The translations under genes were made by a program, and so were the position numbers. From NCBI RefSeq assembly GCF_017654315.1, contig NZ_CP072203.1, positions 4,960,001 to 5,024,000 on the forward strand: DNA of 64,000 nt, given 5' to 3'. The notes beneath the pieces are model-generated. The model ran no database searches and was not told the DNA's origin. It was given only the letters and a program-made list of their open reading frames with translations. Every line of letters begins with the position of its first letter. The stretch's first letter is position 1. Shown piece after piece: positions 1-8,118 of this stretch. The DNA is from Gordonia polyisoprenivorans (lineage in GTDB: Bacteria > Actinomycetota > Actinomycetes > Mycobacteriales > Mycobacteriaceae).

Positions 1-544
1 CGATGGTCGCTGCCAAGGCGAAGAGCCCAACGGTGCCCACTACGCCCCCGTCCGCTCTCCACCCGATGATCAGGCACGCGACAGCCGCACACAGCAGGGA
101 CACCGCCAGCAGAACGAGGTTCGTGGCGGTCCGCGCAAGCATGGGTATCGCGGCCGACATGGGCAGAACCCGGAACCGGGTGTTGATACCCTCGGCGCCG
201 TCATTGGCGGCCCGCATGGCCGCGGACGACGCGGCGAAGCCCACCGACTGCAGAACGATGATCGGCATGAGGAACTGGCCGTAATTCATTCCGGGCGCCT
301 CGTTCATGATGCTGCGAAGAGGCAGATAAAAGCAGACCGCCAGGAACGCCGGCGAGATGAAGGCAAAGATCAGCTCACCGTTGCGGAAGACCTTCGAGGT
401 GCCCCGGCAGGTCAGTGCCCACCACTGCTGCAGCGACCGTGGGTGAGGGTCGAGCCTCACACCGGCACCGCCCGGCGGGGTCACCTCCGGCGACGCTGAA
501 ATGCCCCCTGAGACCAGGACCGGCACCTCGGAACCTGTACTCAT
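1..544 (-). CDS. ABC-2 type multidrug transporter permease (DrrB-like), C-terminus beyond window edge
   Basis: The first 181 residues of an integral membrane protein are visible. About 50 polar residues come first, then hydrophobic segments around residues 57-72 (FAFISPAFLAVCFY), 87-105 (FLMPIIVLQSVGFAASSAA) and 140-158 (LVLLAVSLLCAAVACLIIG). This is the topology of the ABC-2/DrrB permease family. The ATG lies 19 bp after the stop of the DrrA-type ATPase gene, so the two are read from one transcript as a typical DrrAB exporter for a lipid or hydrophobic drug. The protein continues past position 1, so its length and the later membrane spans cannot be judged. The family call is fairly safe; the substrate is unknown. 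Confidence 0.8.
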   Translation of the reverse strand, partial: MSTGSEVPVLVSGGISASPEVTPPGGAGVRLDPHPRSLQQWWALTCRGTSKVFRNGELIFAFISPAFLAVCFYLPLRSIMNEAPGMNYGQFLMPIIVLQSVGFAASSAAMRAANDGAEGINTRFRVLPMSAAIPMLARTATNLVLLAVSLLCAAVACLIIGWRADGGVVGTVGLFALAATI

Positions 545-563
545 TGCGCAGTTCCTACCCGGC

Positions 564-2165
564 TCACGATGCCGTTCCCGGTCGGTCACGACGCGGATCG
601 GTCAGCGCAAGGAAGACCTCGTCCAACGACGGTCGCCGCATTGCCACATCGGTGAGCTCGATGCCGGCCTCGGTGGTTCTGCGGATCACCTCGACGAGAG
701 TTTCGGGACCGCGTGGCGCGGGAACCGCAACCACGTGGTCGTCGCCGCCACCGCCACCTTCGGGGATCAGATCGGCGAAGAGCCTTCGCAACCTGTCGAG
801 ATCCCGTGCGTGGGCCGGGGTCACCTCGCAGTAGGCGGCGCCGATCGACAGTTTGAGCTCGTCCGATGTGCCCTCTGCGATCACCCGCCCCTTGTCGATC
901 ACCACGATGTTGTCGGACAGGACGTCGGCTTCTTCGAGGTACTGCGTGGTGAGCAGAATCGTCACACCCGAATCCCGAAGTCGCTCGACGAGGGTCCACA
1001 CCTCTTGTCTGCTGCGAGGGTCCAGCCCTGTCGTCGGCTCATCGAGGAACACCACCTTGGGTTGCGTCACCAGGCCACACGCGATATCGATCCGCCGACG
1101 CATACCGCCGGAGTACTGGCCCACCCGTTTTGCGCCGGCGTCGGTCAACGAGAACATGTCCAGCAGTTCGTCGGCGCGTGCCCGCGCGACCGACTTCGAC
1201 AGGCCCAACAGTCGCCCGAACAGAACCAGATTCTCGCGGCCGGTCAACGCCTCATCCAGCGCGGCGAACTGTCCCGTCAACATGATCGATCGGCGAACGG
1301 CTGAGGCTTGATTGACCACATCGTGTCCGTACACGGTCGCCGTGCCCTTGTCGGGGGTCAGAAGAGTACAGAGCATGTTGACCGTCGTGGTCTTGCCCGC
1401 CCCGTTGGGTCCGAGAATCGCGACGATCTGACCCTGCGGCACCGAGAAACTCACATCCTCGACAGCAATCGTGTCCTTGAATCGTTTGTGCAGCCCGGAC
1501 GCCACGATCGCATAGGACGTTTCGTCCGCCCGCGAGATCCCATCGGCTGCCTTGCCACCGACCGCCGCCCTGCCATCACCCCGATCGGCAGTGATCGTCC
1601 CAGGTGGGTGGGGCGTCGATGACCGAGGCGAAGGGATCCCCCGACCGTCGGGATCGCGCACCGGCGGTACGAAAGGCCCTCCCCCGAACGTCCCAGCCGG
1701 AATCTCGTGATGCGTGGGCTCCGCCAGTCGCCCCTGAGGTACTCGATCGCCTCGCGGGGGGCCGTATCCGTTGAGTGGTCGTGCGGTCGGCGAGCTCCCC
1801 TGCGGCGCGGTCGGCGATCGAACATGAGGATCGGTCAGGTGCAGCTGCGAGTTCTGCGCGGCACTCTGCGCCAGGTCCGGGCGAGATTCCGGGCGAGGTG
1901 CAGACGAACCGTTGACCTGGCGACGGGCCGGTGCACCACCCTGCCGAGTGGGTGAGTTACCGTTCGCCGACGTCGTTCCGTTCGAGCCGCCATGCCCTTG
2001 CTCCGATGCCACCACACCGGCCGCGCGCTCGGCACGCCAGCGGCGAAGCTGCTGCTCGACAGGGTCCGGCTCGTCGAAGGGATCGACCTCGTCGGCAGGC
2101 TTCACGCTCGCATGCCTACGATGCCTCGGCTCACGTGCCGAGACAGACTCCTGGGCTTCGGGCAT
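564..2165 (-). CDS. DrrA-type ABC transporter ATP-binding protein with long disordered N-terminal extension
   Basis: 533 aa. The ABC domain starts near residue 218: Walker A GPNGAGKTT at 252-260, signature YSGGM at 351-355, Walker B VVFLDEP at 371-377. It ends in the DrrA-type C-terminal region, and the DrrB-like permease follows 19 bp downstream. The function is energising export of a hydrophobic compound. DrrA-family ATPases are normally about 310-340 aa; here roughly 210 residues rich in Pro, Ser, Arg, Gly and Gln precede the ATPase. The extension seems real because a good ribosome-binding site (AGAGGA, 5 nt spacing, at 2171-2176) precedes this ATG. A start near residue 210 cannot be fully excluded. 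Confidence 0.88.
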   Translation of the reverse strand: MPEAQESVSAREPRHRRHASVKPADEVDPFDEPDPVEQQLRRWRAERAAGVVASEQGHGGSNGTTSANGNSPTRQGGAPARRQVNGSSAPRPESRPDLAQSAAQNSQLHLTDPHVRSPTAPQGSSPTARPLNGYGPPRGDRVPQGRLAEPTHHEIPAGTFGGGPFVPPVRDPDGRGIPSPRSSTPHPPGTITADRGDGRAAVGGKAADGISRADETSYAIVASGLHKRFKDTIAVEDVSFSVPQGQIVAILGPNGAGKTTTVNMLCTLLTPDKGTATVYGHDVVNQASAVRRSIMLTGQFAALDEALTGRENLVLFGRLLGLSKSVARARADELLDMFSLTDAGAKRVGQYSGGMRRRIDIACGLVTQPKVVFLDEPTTGLDPRSRQEVWTLVERLRDSGVTILLTTQYLEEADVLSDNIVVIDKGRVIAEGTSDELKLSIGAAYCEVTPAHARDLDRLRRLFADLIPEGGGGGDDHVVAVPAPRGPETLVEVIRRTTEAGIELTDVAMRRPSLDEVFLALTDPRRDRPGTAS

Positions 2166-2322
2166 TGCTTTCCTCTACGTTCGGTGACGCTTTCGGCACA
2201 ACAGACTGAGGGATTCCGCCGGGGTCGGTTCCGCGAGATCCGACGCCCTCGGATGGCAGCGGGTCCACGATTCAAACTTACGCACAGATCCGCTTCAACA
2301 CGCTCATCCTCGCCCTAACCTA

Positions 2323-2340
2323 TCGTCGAACGATCGACGA
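2323..2340. promoter_or_regulatory. Inverted repeat, probable operator of the ABC exporter
   Basis: TCGTCGA-ACGA-TCGACGA, perfect 7-bp arms around a 4-nt spacer, directly upstream of and touching the TAGGTT -10 of the exporter promoter (-). Position and symmetry fit a TetR/PadR-type repressor site, which is common for DrrAB exporters. No regulator gene is adjacent. Confidence 0.45.
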
Positions 2341-2405
2341 GAGTTACCCCTCCTCCTGTCGGCGGTTGCCGTCATTCACGACGGCGTGGTTCAGAAGGTC
2401 CACGT

Positions 2406-2423
2406 TTTGATCGTTCGATCAAA
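2406..2423. promoter_or_regulatory. Inverted repeat of unknown role between divergent genes
   Basis: TTTGATCG-TT-CGATCAAA, perfect 8-bp arms with a 2-nt spacer, AT-richer than its surroundings. It lies between the divergent exporter and glycosyltransferase genes and is a candidate binding site for a dimeric regulator. The spacer is too short for a stable RNA hairpin, so a DNA site is more likely. Confidence 0.4.
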
Positions 2424-2575
2424 TGCGGACGGATCAAAGGGCCTGTCAACGTCGAGCATCGGCAACCGTTCGGTGCCCAACCAAATCCCACAGTTGAATT
2501 CAAGGCAATCCCAAGAAACGTGTACCTTGGCTAACGACGCGACGCCCAAACCAATCGATTTTCGGGAGATCACCG

Positions 2576-3409
2576 GTGAAGCTTTCCGTCGTTATTCCTG
2601 CATTCAACGAGGAATCTCAGTTGCCGGGCTGCCTCGACAGCCTGCTCGCCCAGACCAGAGCGATCGACGAGATCATCGTGGTCGACAACAACTCGACCGA
2701 CCGGACATCTTCGGTGGTCGCGGACTACGCAGCGCGCCACGCCGCGGTCCGTCGCGAATTCGAGCCGGTCCAGGGTGTTCACGCGGCCCGAAGTCGCGGC
2801 CTCGACTCGGCGACATCAGAACTGATAGCCAAGGTCGATGCTGACACACGCGTCGGACCTGACTGGGCCGCACGGGGAGTGGAGTTCCTCGCGGGCCCCC
2901 GGGGTCGCGGGTTCTCCGCGCTCACCGGGCCCCTTCTCATGACGGATGCCCCCTTCGAGGAGTTTCAGCGGCGGATGGCCGCACGCAGCTACGGCAAGCT
3001 CGCCGAGGGCGGATCGATCGGATCGGTTCACGGGCCCGCCTACATTCTTCGACGCGATGCCTGGCAACAGATCCGCCACCGCTTACACACCGACAAACAC
3101 GTGTGGGAGGACCTCGACGTCGGTTTGTCCATGGCCGCCTGCGGAATGCGGGTGGCATTCGATCCACGACTTCTGGCCGAAACATCCTGCCGGCGCCTGC
3201 GAACGTCGCCATGGCGCAACCGCCACTACATTCTCGGCGGTCGGCGGACGGCGCGCGCGCACGGGCACACCCGGCTCACCGTGATGATGACGCTCGATGC
3301 CGTCGTCAAGTTCGCGATGTTCACCTACTTCTGGCTGGTCCTCCGCCCTTGGGACCCGACCACCCGCACGTGGCGGCCACATCGATATCTCACGCCGCTC
3401 CCGGCCTGA
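2576..3409 (+). CDS. Family 2 glycosyltransferase
   Basis: 277 aa. A GT-A fold begins at the N-terminus (SVVIPAFNEESQLPGCLDSL), with the nucleotide-binding VVDNNSTDRT around 35-44 and a metal-binding DADT motif near residue 88 (KVDADTRV). A later WEDLD motif (about residue 180) resembles the acceptor/catalytic [ED]D element of the family, and the C-terminus has one hydrophobic stretch. It transfers a sugar from a nucleotide-sugar, probably in envelope glycan or lipid glycosylation; donor and acceptor are unknown. It starts with GTG behind GGGAG. The pyruvyl transferase gene 2 kb downstream may belong to the same glycan theme. Confidence 0.85.
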   Translation: MKLSVVIPAFNEESQLPGCLDSLLAQTRAIDEIIVVDNNSTDRTSSVVADYAARHAAVRREFEPVQGVHAARSRGLDSATSELIAKVDADTRVGPDWAARGVEFLAGPRGRGFSALTGPLLMTDAPFEEFQRRMAARSYGKLAEGGSIGSVHGPAYILRRDAWQQIRHRLHTDKHVWEDLDVGLSMAACGMRVAFDPRLLAETSCRRLRTSPWRNRHYILGGRRTARAHGHTRLTVMMTLDAVVKFAMFTYFWLVLRPWDPTTRTWRPHRYLTPLPA

Positions 3410-3492
3410 GATATCGAACCCGCATCGTGCTCCCCGCGACGACCGCCGGTCACGACCGCCTGCTCCTCGGCTCGACACACCCAGCCCATCGC

Positions 3493-3498
3493 TACCCT
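3493..3498 (+). promoter_or_regulatory. -10 element (TACCCT) of a leaderless transcript
   Basis: TACCCT matches the actinobacterial TANNNT -10 and ends 7 nt before the ATG at 3506. Transcription should therefore start at or next to that ATG, which has no Shine-Dalgarno sequence. Confidence 0.45.
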
Positions 3499-3505
3499 CG
3501 ATCCC

Positions 3506-3862
3506 ATGACCCTCGACAAGACCGGTGCAGAAGCAGACGTCTCCCAGGTTGCCGACACGCAGCGCTACCAGATCAGCGTCGACGAACAGATCGCCGGTTT
3601 CACCGCCTATCGCGAACGCGAGCACGACGGTGCGACCGAACGCATCTTCTTCCACACCGAGGTGGACGAGAGGTTCGGCGGACGCGGCCTGGCCACCATC
3701 CTCATCGAGCAGGCTCTCACCGACACACGGGCGCAGGGCAAGATCATCGTGGGCGTCTGCCCGATGGTCGCGGCGTTCCTCAAGAAGCACCACGAGTTCG
3801 ACGCGGACACCCGCCCGGTGCGCGAGGAAACGATCAACTGGCTCCAAGGACAGATCAATTGA
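3506..3862 (+). CDS. Small GNAT-like N-acetyltransferase (YjdJ type)
   Basis: 118 aa. The central part (RIFFHTEVDERFGGRGLATILIEQAL) matches the acetyl-CoA-binding RGxGxA/L motif of the short single-domain 'Gcn5-related' proteins (YjdJ family). It is followed by a VCPMVAAFLKKH segment also typical of that family. Members bind acetyl-CoA, but their physiological substrate is largely unknown. The family is usually 90-110 aa, so this is full length with a slightly longer N-terminus. Translation is probably leaderless. It is monocistronic, with no partner gene nearby. Confidence 0.82.
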   Translation: MTLDKTGAEADVSQVADTQRYQISVDEQIAGFTAYREREHDGATERIFFHTEVDERFGGRGLATILIEQALTDTRAQGKIIVGVCPMVAAFLKKHHEFDADTRPVREETINWLQGQIN

Positions 3863-3930
3863 TCAACTTTTCGCGGATCTGGGGCCCTAAGTCCCTGTCG
3901 GTCCCCGCGACTCTCCCCTAGAGTTGGTCC

Positions 3931-4048
3931 TGTGAGCGGGGGTGGACGACCGCTCACCGCGACGGTTGGGAAGACCCGCCGGCCACCTCTCCGGGCGTGG
4001 CACCGCAACCGATCACCGGCCCGTCCGACGCTTGCGTCGGACGGGCCG
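3931..4048 (+). ncRNA. Candidate structured small RNA (or leaderless micro-ORF)
   Basis: A TAGAGT -10 (3919-3924) predicts a transcript start near 3931. Downstream come a hairpin with 8-bp perfect arms and a 10-nt loop (3932-3939/3950-3957), a second with 5-bp arms and a 10-nt loop (3982-3986/3997-4001), and the 15-bp terminator-like stem at 4017-4048. This reads as a roughly 118-nt RNA with three stems. The same start also opens a leaderless GTG frame of 58 codons (3932-4108) with no recognisable domain. No match to a named RNA family was recognised. Confidence 0.35.
4017..4048. terminator. Strong 15-bp hairpin, probable terminator upstream of the kinase gene
   Basis: Perfect 15-bp arms (4017-4031 and 4034-4048) closing on a CTTG loop, with no U-tract, as is usual for actinobacterial terminators. 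It lies 155 nt after the GNAT-like stop and 65 nt before the kinase start. It can end the upstream transcript or the candidate small RNA. Confidence 0.6.
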
Positions 4049-4100
4049 AGTCGCGTCGGGACCCGTGCCGGCGACCACCGGACATGTCGGACTCGCCCCC

Positions 4101-4106
4101 TAGACT
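4101..4106 (+). promoter_or_regulatory. -10 element (TAGACT) of the kinase gene, leaderless
   Basis: TAGACT (TANNNT) ends 6 nt before the GTG at 4113, so the mRNA probably begins at the start codon. No Shine-Dalgarno sequence precedes the GTG. Confidence 0.5.
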
Positions 4107-4112
4107 GACGAC

Positions 4113-5528
4113 GTGGCGTTGATGGTTGGGCAAGAATTCGCGGGATATCGGATCGTCCGGGTACTGGGCGCCGGCGGTATGGGCGAGGTCTACCTGGCCC
4201 AACACCCACGACTACCCCGTCTCGACGCCCTCAAGGTGTTGCCGGCGAATCTTTCGTCGGACGAGGCCTTCCGCCGTCGGTTCACCCGAGAAGCCGATCT
4301 CGCCGTGCGGCTCGACCATCCGAACGTCGTCAACGTCTACGACCGCGGAGAGAACGACGGCCAGCTCTGGATCACCATGCGATATGTCGAAGGCCTCGAC
4401 GCCGCCGCGCTGTTGTCGGCACATCCGGGCGGTCTGCCTACCGATGAGGTCGTGCACATTGTGTCCGCGGTGGCCGACGCACTCGACCACGCGCACTCCC
4501 AGAACCTGCTACATCGCGACGTCAAACCCGCCAACATCCTGCTCACCGAGACCACCGGACCGTCCGGGAATCGCCGCGTCCTGCTCGCCGACTTCGGCAT
4601 CGCGCGCCCCATCCTCGACGACACCCGCCTGACCGCCACGAACCTCACCGTCGGGTCGTTCGCCTACTCCTCACCCGAGCAGCTTGCCGCCGAGAAGCTC
4701 GACGGTCGCGCCGACCAGTACTCACTCGCCTGCACCGCTTACCAGCTACTCAGCGGCTCAACACCTTTCGCGAACACGAATGCGGCGGCACTGATCCGTC
4801 AGCACTTGACCGAGACCCCACCGGCGATCACCACCCGCCGACGCGATCTGTCTCCGCGCGTCGACCAGGTCCTTCACCGTGCGCTCGAGAAGGATCCGAA
4901 TCACCGGTATCGGACCTGCACGGAATTCGCGACCGAACTCACCGCAGCACTCGCAGCACATCCGGCCGCACCCACCGTCGCACCTCCACCCGATCCCTCC
5001 ACCGTCGGCCATCAGCGCACGCAAAGTGCTCCGGCCTCGTATCCACAACCTGCCGTCGAACTGAGGAAGCCCGGTCCGTCCCCAGGTGGTGCGCCCCAAC
5101 CCGGTCAGACCTCACTTCCCCCGATCTCGCCAGGCGTGACACCGCCGCCGCACACGACGCACGGAACTGCGCAACGGTCGAATCCGGTCGTGTCATATCA
5201 GGCACACGGCGGTCCACAGAACCAACATCGGCAACCATCGGGATACCCGTCGCCACCTGACCCCAAAGCCAAGAGTTACGCCCTGTGGTCGATGATCTGT
5301 GCGGTGCTGTCGTTCCCCGGCGTCTGCTTGGTCGTCGTCGGATTCGCCGCGGCTGCTCTGGCGGTGTTTTTCGGACTCTCCAGCCTCAAGATCGCCAAGG
5401 CGCGCGCCGACGTGCCGCCTGCACAGCACAATCGCGGCCTGGCCATCGCCGGACTCGTCGTGGCCGGTCTCGGCCTCGTGTGGAATATCGCCGTCCTCAT
5501 CGCGGCCCTCGCACCCAGCAATCTGTGA
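4113..5528 (+). CDS. Membrane-anchored Hanks-type Ser/Thr protein kinase with C-terminal DUF4190
   Basis: 471 aa. The kinase domain spans about residues 11-270: glycine loop GAGGMGEV at 19-26, catalytic Lys41, HRDVKPAN at 134-141, DFG at 160-162, and a GSFAYSSPEQL activation-segment end. All catalytic residues are present. A Pro/Gln-rich linker (about 285-385) follows, then a DUF4190-like pair of membrane helices (YALWSMICAVLSF... and GLAIAGLVVAGLGLVW...) with a short C-terminus. There is no PASTA domain, so it is not PknB; the architecture resembles other mycobacterial receptor-like kinases. Leaderless transcription supports the GTG start, though ATG 4122 is possible. Substrates are unknown. 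A terminator-like hairpin follows. Confidence 0.92.
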   Translation: MALMVGQEFAGYRIVRVLGAGGMGEVYLAQHPRLPRLDALKVLPANLSSDEAFRRRFTREADLAVRLDHPNVVNVYDRGENDGQLWITMRYVEGLDAAALLSAHPGGLPTDEVVHIVSAVADALDHAHSQNLLHRDVKPANILLTETTGPSGNRRVLLADFGIARPILDDTRLTATNLTVGSFAYSSPEQLAAEKLDGRADQYSLACTAYQLLSGSTPFANTNAAALIRQHLTETPPAITTRRRDLSPRVDQVLHRALEKDPNHRYRTCTEFATELTAALAAHPAAPTVAPPPDPSTVGHQRTQSAPASYPQPAVELRKPGPSPGGAPQPGQTSLPPISPGVTPPPHTTHGTAQRSNPVVSYQAHGGPQNQHRQPSGYPSPPDPKAKSYALWSMICAVLSFPGVCLVVVGFAAAALAVFFGLSSLKIAKARADVPPAQHNRGLAIAGLVVAGLGLVWNIAVLIAALAPSNL

Positions 5529-5535
5529 TCCGGTG

Positions 5536-5580
5536 GGATTTCGGGGTTTCTTGGAAACGTCTGCGCCGAAATCCTGCTTT
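5536..5580 (+). terminator. Nested hairpin terminator after the kinase gene
   Basis: Outer 9-bp perfect arms (GGATTTCGG at 5536-5544, CCGAAATCC at 5566-5574) enclose an inner GTTTC-TTG-GAAAC hairpin. A TGCTTT tail follows. It starts 7 nt after the kinase stop. Confidence 0.55.
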
Positions 5581-5614
5581 CACGGCTTCGCAAATCACCC
5601 GTCGCTCTTCCGGC

Positions 5615-5620
5615 TATGAT
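5615..5620 (+). promoter_or_regulatory. -10 element (TATGAT) of the pyruvyl transferase operon, leaderless
   Basis: TATGAT ends 7 nt before ATG 5628. It overlaps an in-frame ATG at 5616, which would lie upstream of the transcript start. This favours 5628 as the true start. Confidence 0.55.
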
Positions 5621-5627
5621 TTCCCGC

Positions 5628-6635
5628 ATGTCCGCGATCTCTGCGATCCAGACCGAAACTCTCGACATCCTCCGGACGGTGATTCCCGCTGGCAGCACGG
5701 TCGCCCTCCTCGATTTCCCCAACCACGCCAACGCCGGAGACGTCCTCATCTATCGAGGTGAACTCGCCTATCTCGAGCTGCTGGGGTGCGAGATCGCCTA
5801 CACGGCAACCTTCAACACCTATGACAAAGGCGCACTGGCTTCCGCCGTCTCCACGGGGCCGATCCTCCTTCATGGTGGAGGCAACTTCGGTGACAGGTAC
5901 CCGATTTACCAGCCATTTCGGGAACGCGTGATCGGCGAGAATCGCGACCGGCCGATCATCGGTCTACCGCAGACATTCGAATACAGCGATCGCAATGCTC
6001 TGACCCACACCCAGCAGGTGTACGGCGAACATCCCGACCTGACCTTGCTGATTCGCGATCGCAGCGCTCTACAGCGACTCACCGAACTTTTTCCCGCGAA
6101 CCAGGTCCGCTATTGCCCGGACACCGCCCTCGGAACCGGGCGCATCGACCCCGCCCGCGATCCCGACCACGACGTTGTCTTCCTCAAACGGACCGACGGC
6201 GAGTCGGCGTACTCCGTCGATGACATCCCGCAGGGCTTGATCGATGAGGCGTTCACCCATGACTGGCGCATGGAGTGGTTCGGATACGACCTCAGATGGT
6301 GGCCGCAGTCGCTCGCGATAGTGACTCTGAGTACGGTCCCGGTGTTCCGGCGTCGGATTCACCGGTGGGCGAAGCGAGCCTTCGACCGCCAGTCCGAACT
6401 GATCGTGCGCTCGGCAGTCGATGCCCTCTCACGCGGTCGTGTCGTCCTCACCGACCGACTCCACGGCGCAGTCCTCGGTGTTCTGCTCGAGAAGCCGGTG
6501 GTCATGGTCGACAACGCCAACAGCAAGTTGTCCGCGGCGTTCCGCGATTACCTGGCCACCTTCGGTCACGTTGCCCTTGCCCGCGACTTCCACGAAGGCT
6601 ATGACGTCGCCAAATCGATGGTTTCCGCGTTGTGA
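5628..6635 (+). CDS. Polysaccharide pyruvyl transferase family protein
   Basis: 335 aa. It shows the N-terminal FPNHANAGDVLIYRGELAYL motif, the HGGGNFGDRYP loop, the GLPQT strand and the C-terminal LTDRLHGAVLGVLLEKPVVMVDN segment. These are hallmarks of the PssM/CsaB-type pyruvyl transferases. The family adds a ketal-linked pyruvate from phosphoenolpyruvate to sugars of extracellular polysaccharides. The start is set by the leaderless promoter. The last 4 nt overlap the start of the next gene (GTGA), so the two are co-translated. The glycan acceptor is not evident; no full exopolysaccharide cluster is present in the window. Confidence 0.85.
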   Translation: MSAISAIQTETLDILRTVIPAGSTVALLDFPNHANAGDVLIYRGELAYLELLGCEIAYTATFNTYDKGALASAVSTGPILLHGGGNFGDRYPIYQPFRERVIGENRDRPIIGLPQTFEYSDRNALTHTQQVYGEHPDLTLLIRDRSALQRLTELFPANQVRYCPDTALGTGRIDPARDPDHDVVFLKRTDGESAYSVDDIPQGLIDEAFTHDWRMEWFGYDLRWWPQSLAIVTLSTVPVFRRRIHRWAKRAFDRQSELIVRSAVDALSRGRVVLTDRLHGAVLGVLLEKPVVMVDNANSKLSAAFRDYLATFGHVALARDFHEGYDVAKSMVSAL

Positions 6636-7750
6636 CTCGGGTCGCGCGACGTAGTAGGCGTGCCGGCGCCAAACCCCGACTCGAGGTCCGTCCCGACTCC
6701 CCGGCCACCACGCGCATCTCCGCAACAATCCAGGCTCCCGATGGCACGACGATGATTGTCGCCACCGAGTCGTCGCACCCGTTGGACAGCTCGGCGACGC
6801 CGTGGCTGGCGCCCGCGGTCCCGACGGCGATGTGGCTGTCCGCCGATCTCACCATCGAGGGCGCGGTCGATCCTGTAGCCCTTGAGAACGCGGGCAAAGC
6901 CCAGCGAGTGCTCGCCGAGTGGTATCCACGGCACCTCGCACCCGCCGACATTCACGCCGGCCAGGGGCCGACCGCGCCCCGCGCGGATGGCGTCGGGTGC
7001 TTTTTCAGCGGAGGTGTGGACAGCTTCTATTCCGCCCTCACCCACCTGGACCGACTCACTCACCTCGTCTTCGTCCTGGGCTTCGACATCATGAATGACG
7101 AAGCACTGGCGACTCAGGCGTTGGATTCGGCGCGATCAGCAGCAGCCGAACTCGGCAAACCTCTCATAGAGGTGCGCACCACCCTACGGAGCGCGTTCGG
7201 TGACGTCGCTCGCGTGCCATGGGGATGGATCTTCCACGGCCCCGCCTTGGCGCACGTGGCCACCGCGCTCTCGCCAGTGCTCGGTACGGTCATCGTCCCG
7301 TCGTCGTACTCGACGGGCAACATGCACCGATGGGGTTCTCACCCAGAGCTCGACTCGCTGTGGTCGACCTCTGCGGTGACACTGGAACACGACGCCACTG
7401 ACGTGACCAGGTTCGAGAAGGTCCGCGCGATCAGCCGATCGGCCACCGCCATGAAGAATCTCCGCGTGTGCTGGGAGAACCGCGACGGCCGTTTCAACTG
7501 TGGTCGCTGTTCGAAATGCCTGCGCACCAAGCTGGAGTTGCTGGTGGCGGAGGCAGATTGCGCGACATTGTCCCAACGCCCTCGCGCCGAGCAGGTACGT
7601 CGTATGCGCACCGATTCGGGCGAGCGGTTCTTCCTCCAACAGGTTCTCGACGAGCTACACAGTGGGAACATCGACGACCCCGAACTCGAACGGGCCATCA
7701 GGTATGCGATCAGATGGGGCCCCATCCTGCAATTCGTTCCCGAGCGCTGA
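6632..7750 (+). CDS. QueC-like PP-loop ATPase of unknown function
   Basis: 372 aa. After about 115 N-terminal residues comes a PP-loop, CFFSGGVDSFYSAL (pyrophosphatase SGGxDS motif). Near residue 285 a cysteine cluster CWENRDGRFNCGRCSKC (C-X9-C-X2-C-X2-C) resembles the zinc site of QueC (7-cyano-7-deazaguanine synthase). The N-terminal region and the roughly 370-aa length do not fit canonical QueC (about 220-240 aa), and no queD/E/F lies nearby. The chemistry should be ATP-dependent adenylation of a carboxylate or carbonyl followed by attack of N or S. It is translationally coupled to the pyruvyl transferase, which suggests glycan or small-molecule decoration. The precise function is unknown. 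Confidence 0.75.
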   Translation: MTRVARRSRRAGAKPRLEVRPDSPATTRISATIQAPDGTTMIVATESSHPLDSSATPWLAPAVPTAMWLSADLTIEGAVDPVALENAGKAQRVLAEWYPRHLAPADIHAGQGPTAPRADGVGCFFSGGVDSFYSALTHLDRLTHLVFVLGFDIMNDEALATQALDSARSAAAELGKPLIEVRTTLRSAFGDVARVPWGWIFHGPALAHVATALSPVLGTVIVPSSYSTGNMHRWGSHPELDSLWSTSAVTLEHDATDVTRFEKVRAISRSATAMKNLRVCWENRDGRFNCGRCSKCLRTKLELLVAEADCATLSQRPRAEQVRRMRTDSGERFFLQQVLDELHSGNIDDPELERAIRYAIRWGPILQFVPER

Positions 7751-7758
7751 TGCACGAA

Positions 7759-7786
7759 CGGCCCGCTCCCCTGAGGGAACGGGCCG
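7759..7786. terminator. Bidirectional terminator between PP-loop gene and ribosomal operon
   Basis: 12-bp stem (7759-7770/7775-7786, one mismatch) with a CTGA loop, located in the 65-bp gap between convergent genes. It can serve both the + strand pair and the S10 operon. Confidence 0.7.
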
Positions 7787-7815
7787 CTTCGCGTGAATCC
7801 TGTTGCGAGAACGCC

Positions 7816-8118
7816 TTACTTGGCCTTCTCCAGCACCTCGACGAGTCGCCAATGCTTGGTCGCCGACAGCGGGCGGGTCTCCATGATCCGCACACGGTCG
7901 CCGACGCCGGCATCGCCGTTCTCGTCGTGGGCCTTGACCTTGCTCGTGGTCCGGATGATCTTGCCGTACAGCGCGTGACGCTTACGGTCTTCCAGCTCGA
8001 CCACGATGGTCTTCTGCATCTTGTCGCTGACGACGTAACCGATCCGCTCCTTGCGGCGGTTACGCTCGGCGGTCGCCGATGCTTCTTGGGTTTCGGTCAC
8101 CTTCTGGTCCTCACTCAT
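7816..8118 (-). CDS. rpsQ: 30S ribosomal protein S17
   Basis: 100 aa, last gene of the S10 operon. The core [46 protein letters not shown] is the OB-fold of S17, which binds 16S rRNA early in 30S assembly. An N-terminal extension of about 20 residues rich in Glu, Gln and Thr is typical of actinobacterial S17. The ATG overlaps the rpmC stop by 4 nt (ATGA). The operon ends here at a hairpin rather than continuing into rplN, as in several other actinobacteria where the spc operon is separate. Confidence 0.98.
   Translation of the reverse strand: MSEDQKVTETQEASATAERNRRKERIGYVVSDKMQKTIVVELEDRKRHALYGKIIRTTSKVKAHDENGDAGVGDRVRIMETRPLSATKHWRLVEVLEKAK

Larger units (their letters stand above)
2166..2575. 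promoter_or_regulatory. Divergent intergenic region between ABC exporter and glycosyltransferase
   Basis: 410 bp without a convincing gene. For the exporter (-) a TANNNT -10 (TAGGTT, 2323 to 2318) abuts an inverted repeat. For the glycosyltransferase (+) a -10-like TACCTT lies at 2523-2528, giving a leader of about 40 nt. Two perfect inverted repeats, listed separately, lie between. Small open frames on both strands show no start signal or recognisable product. Confidence 0.5.
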
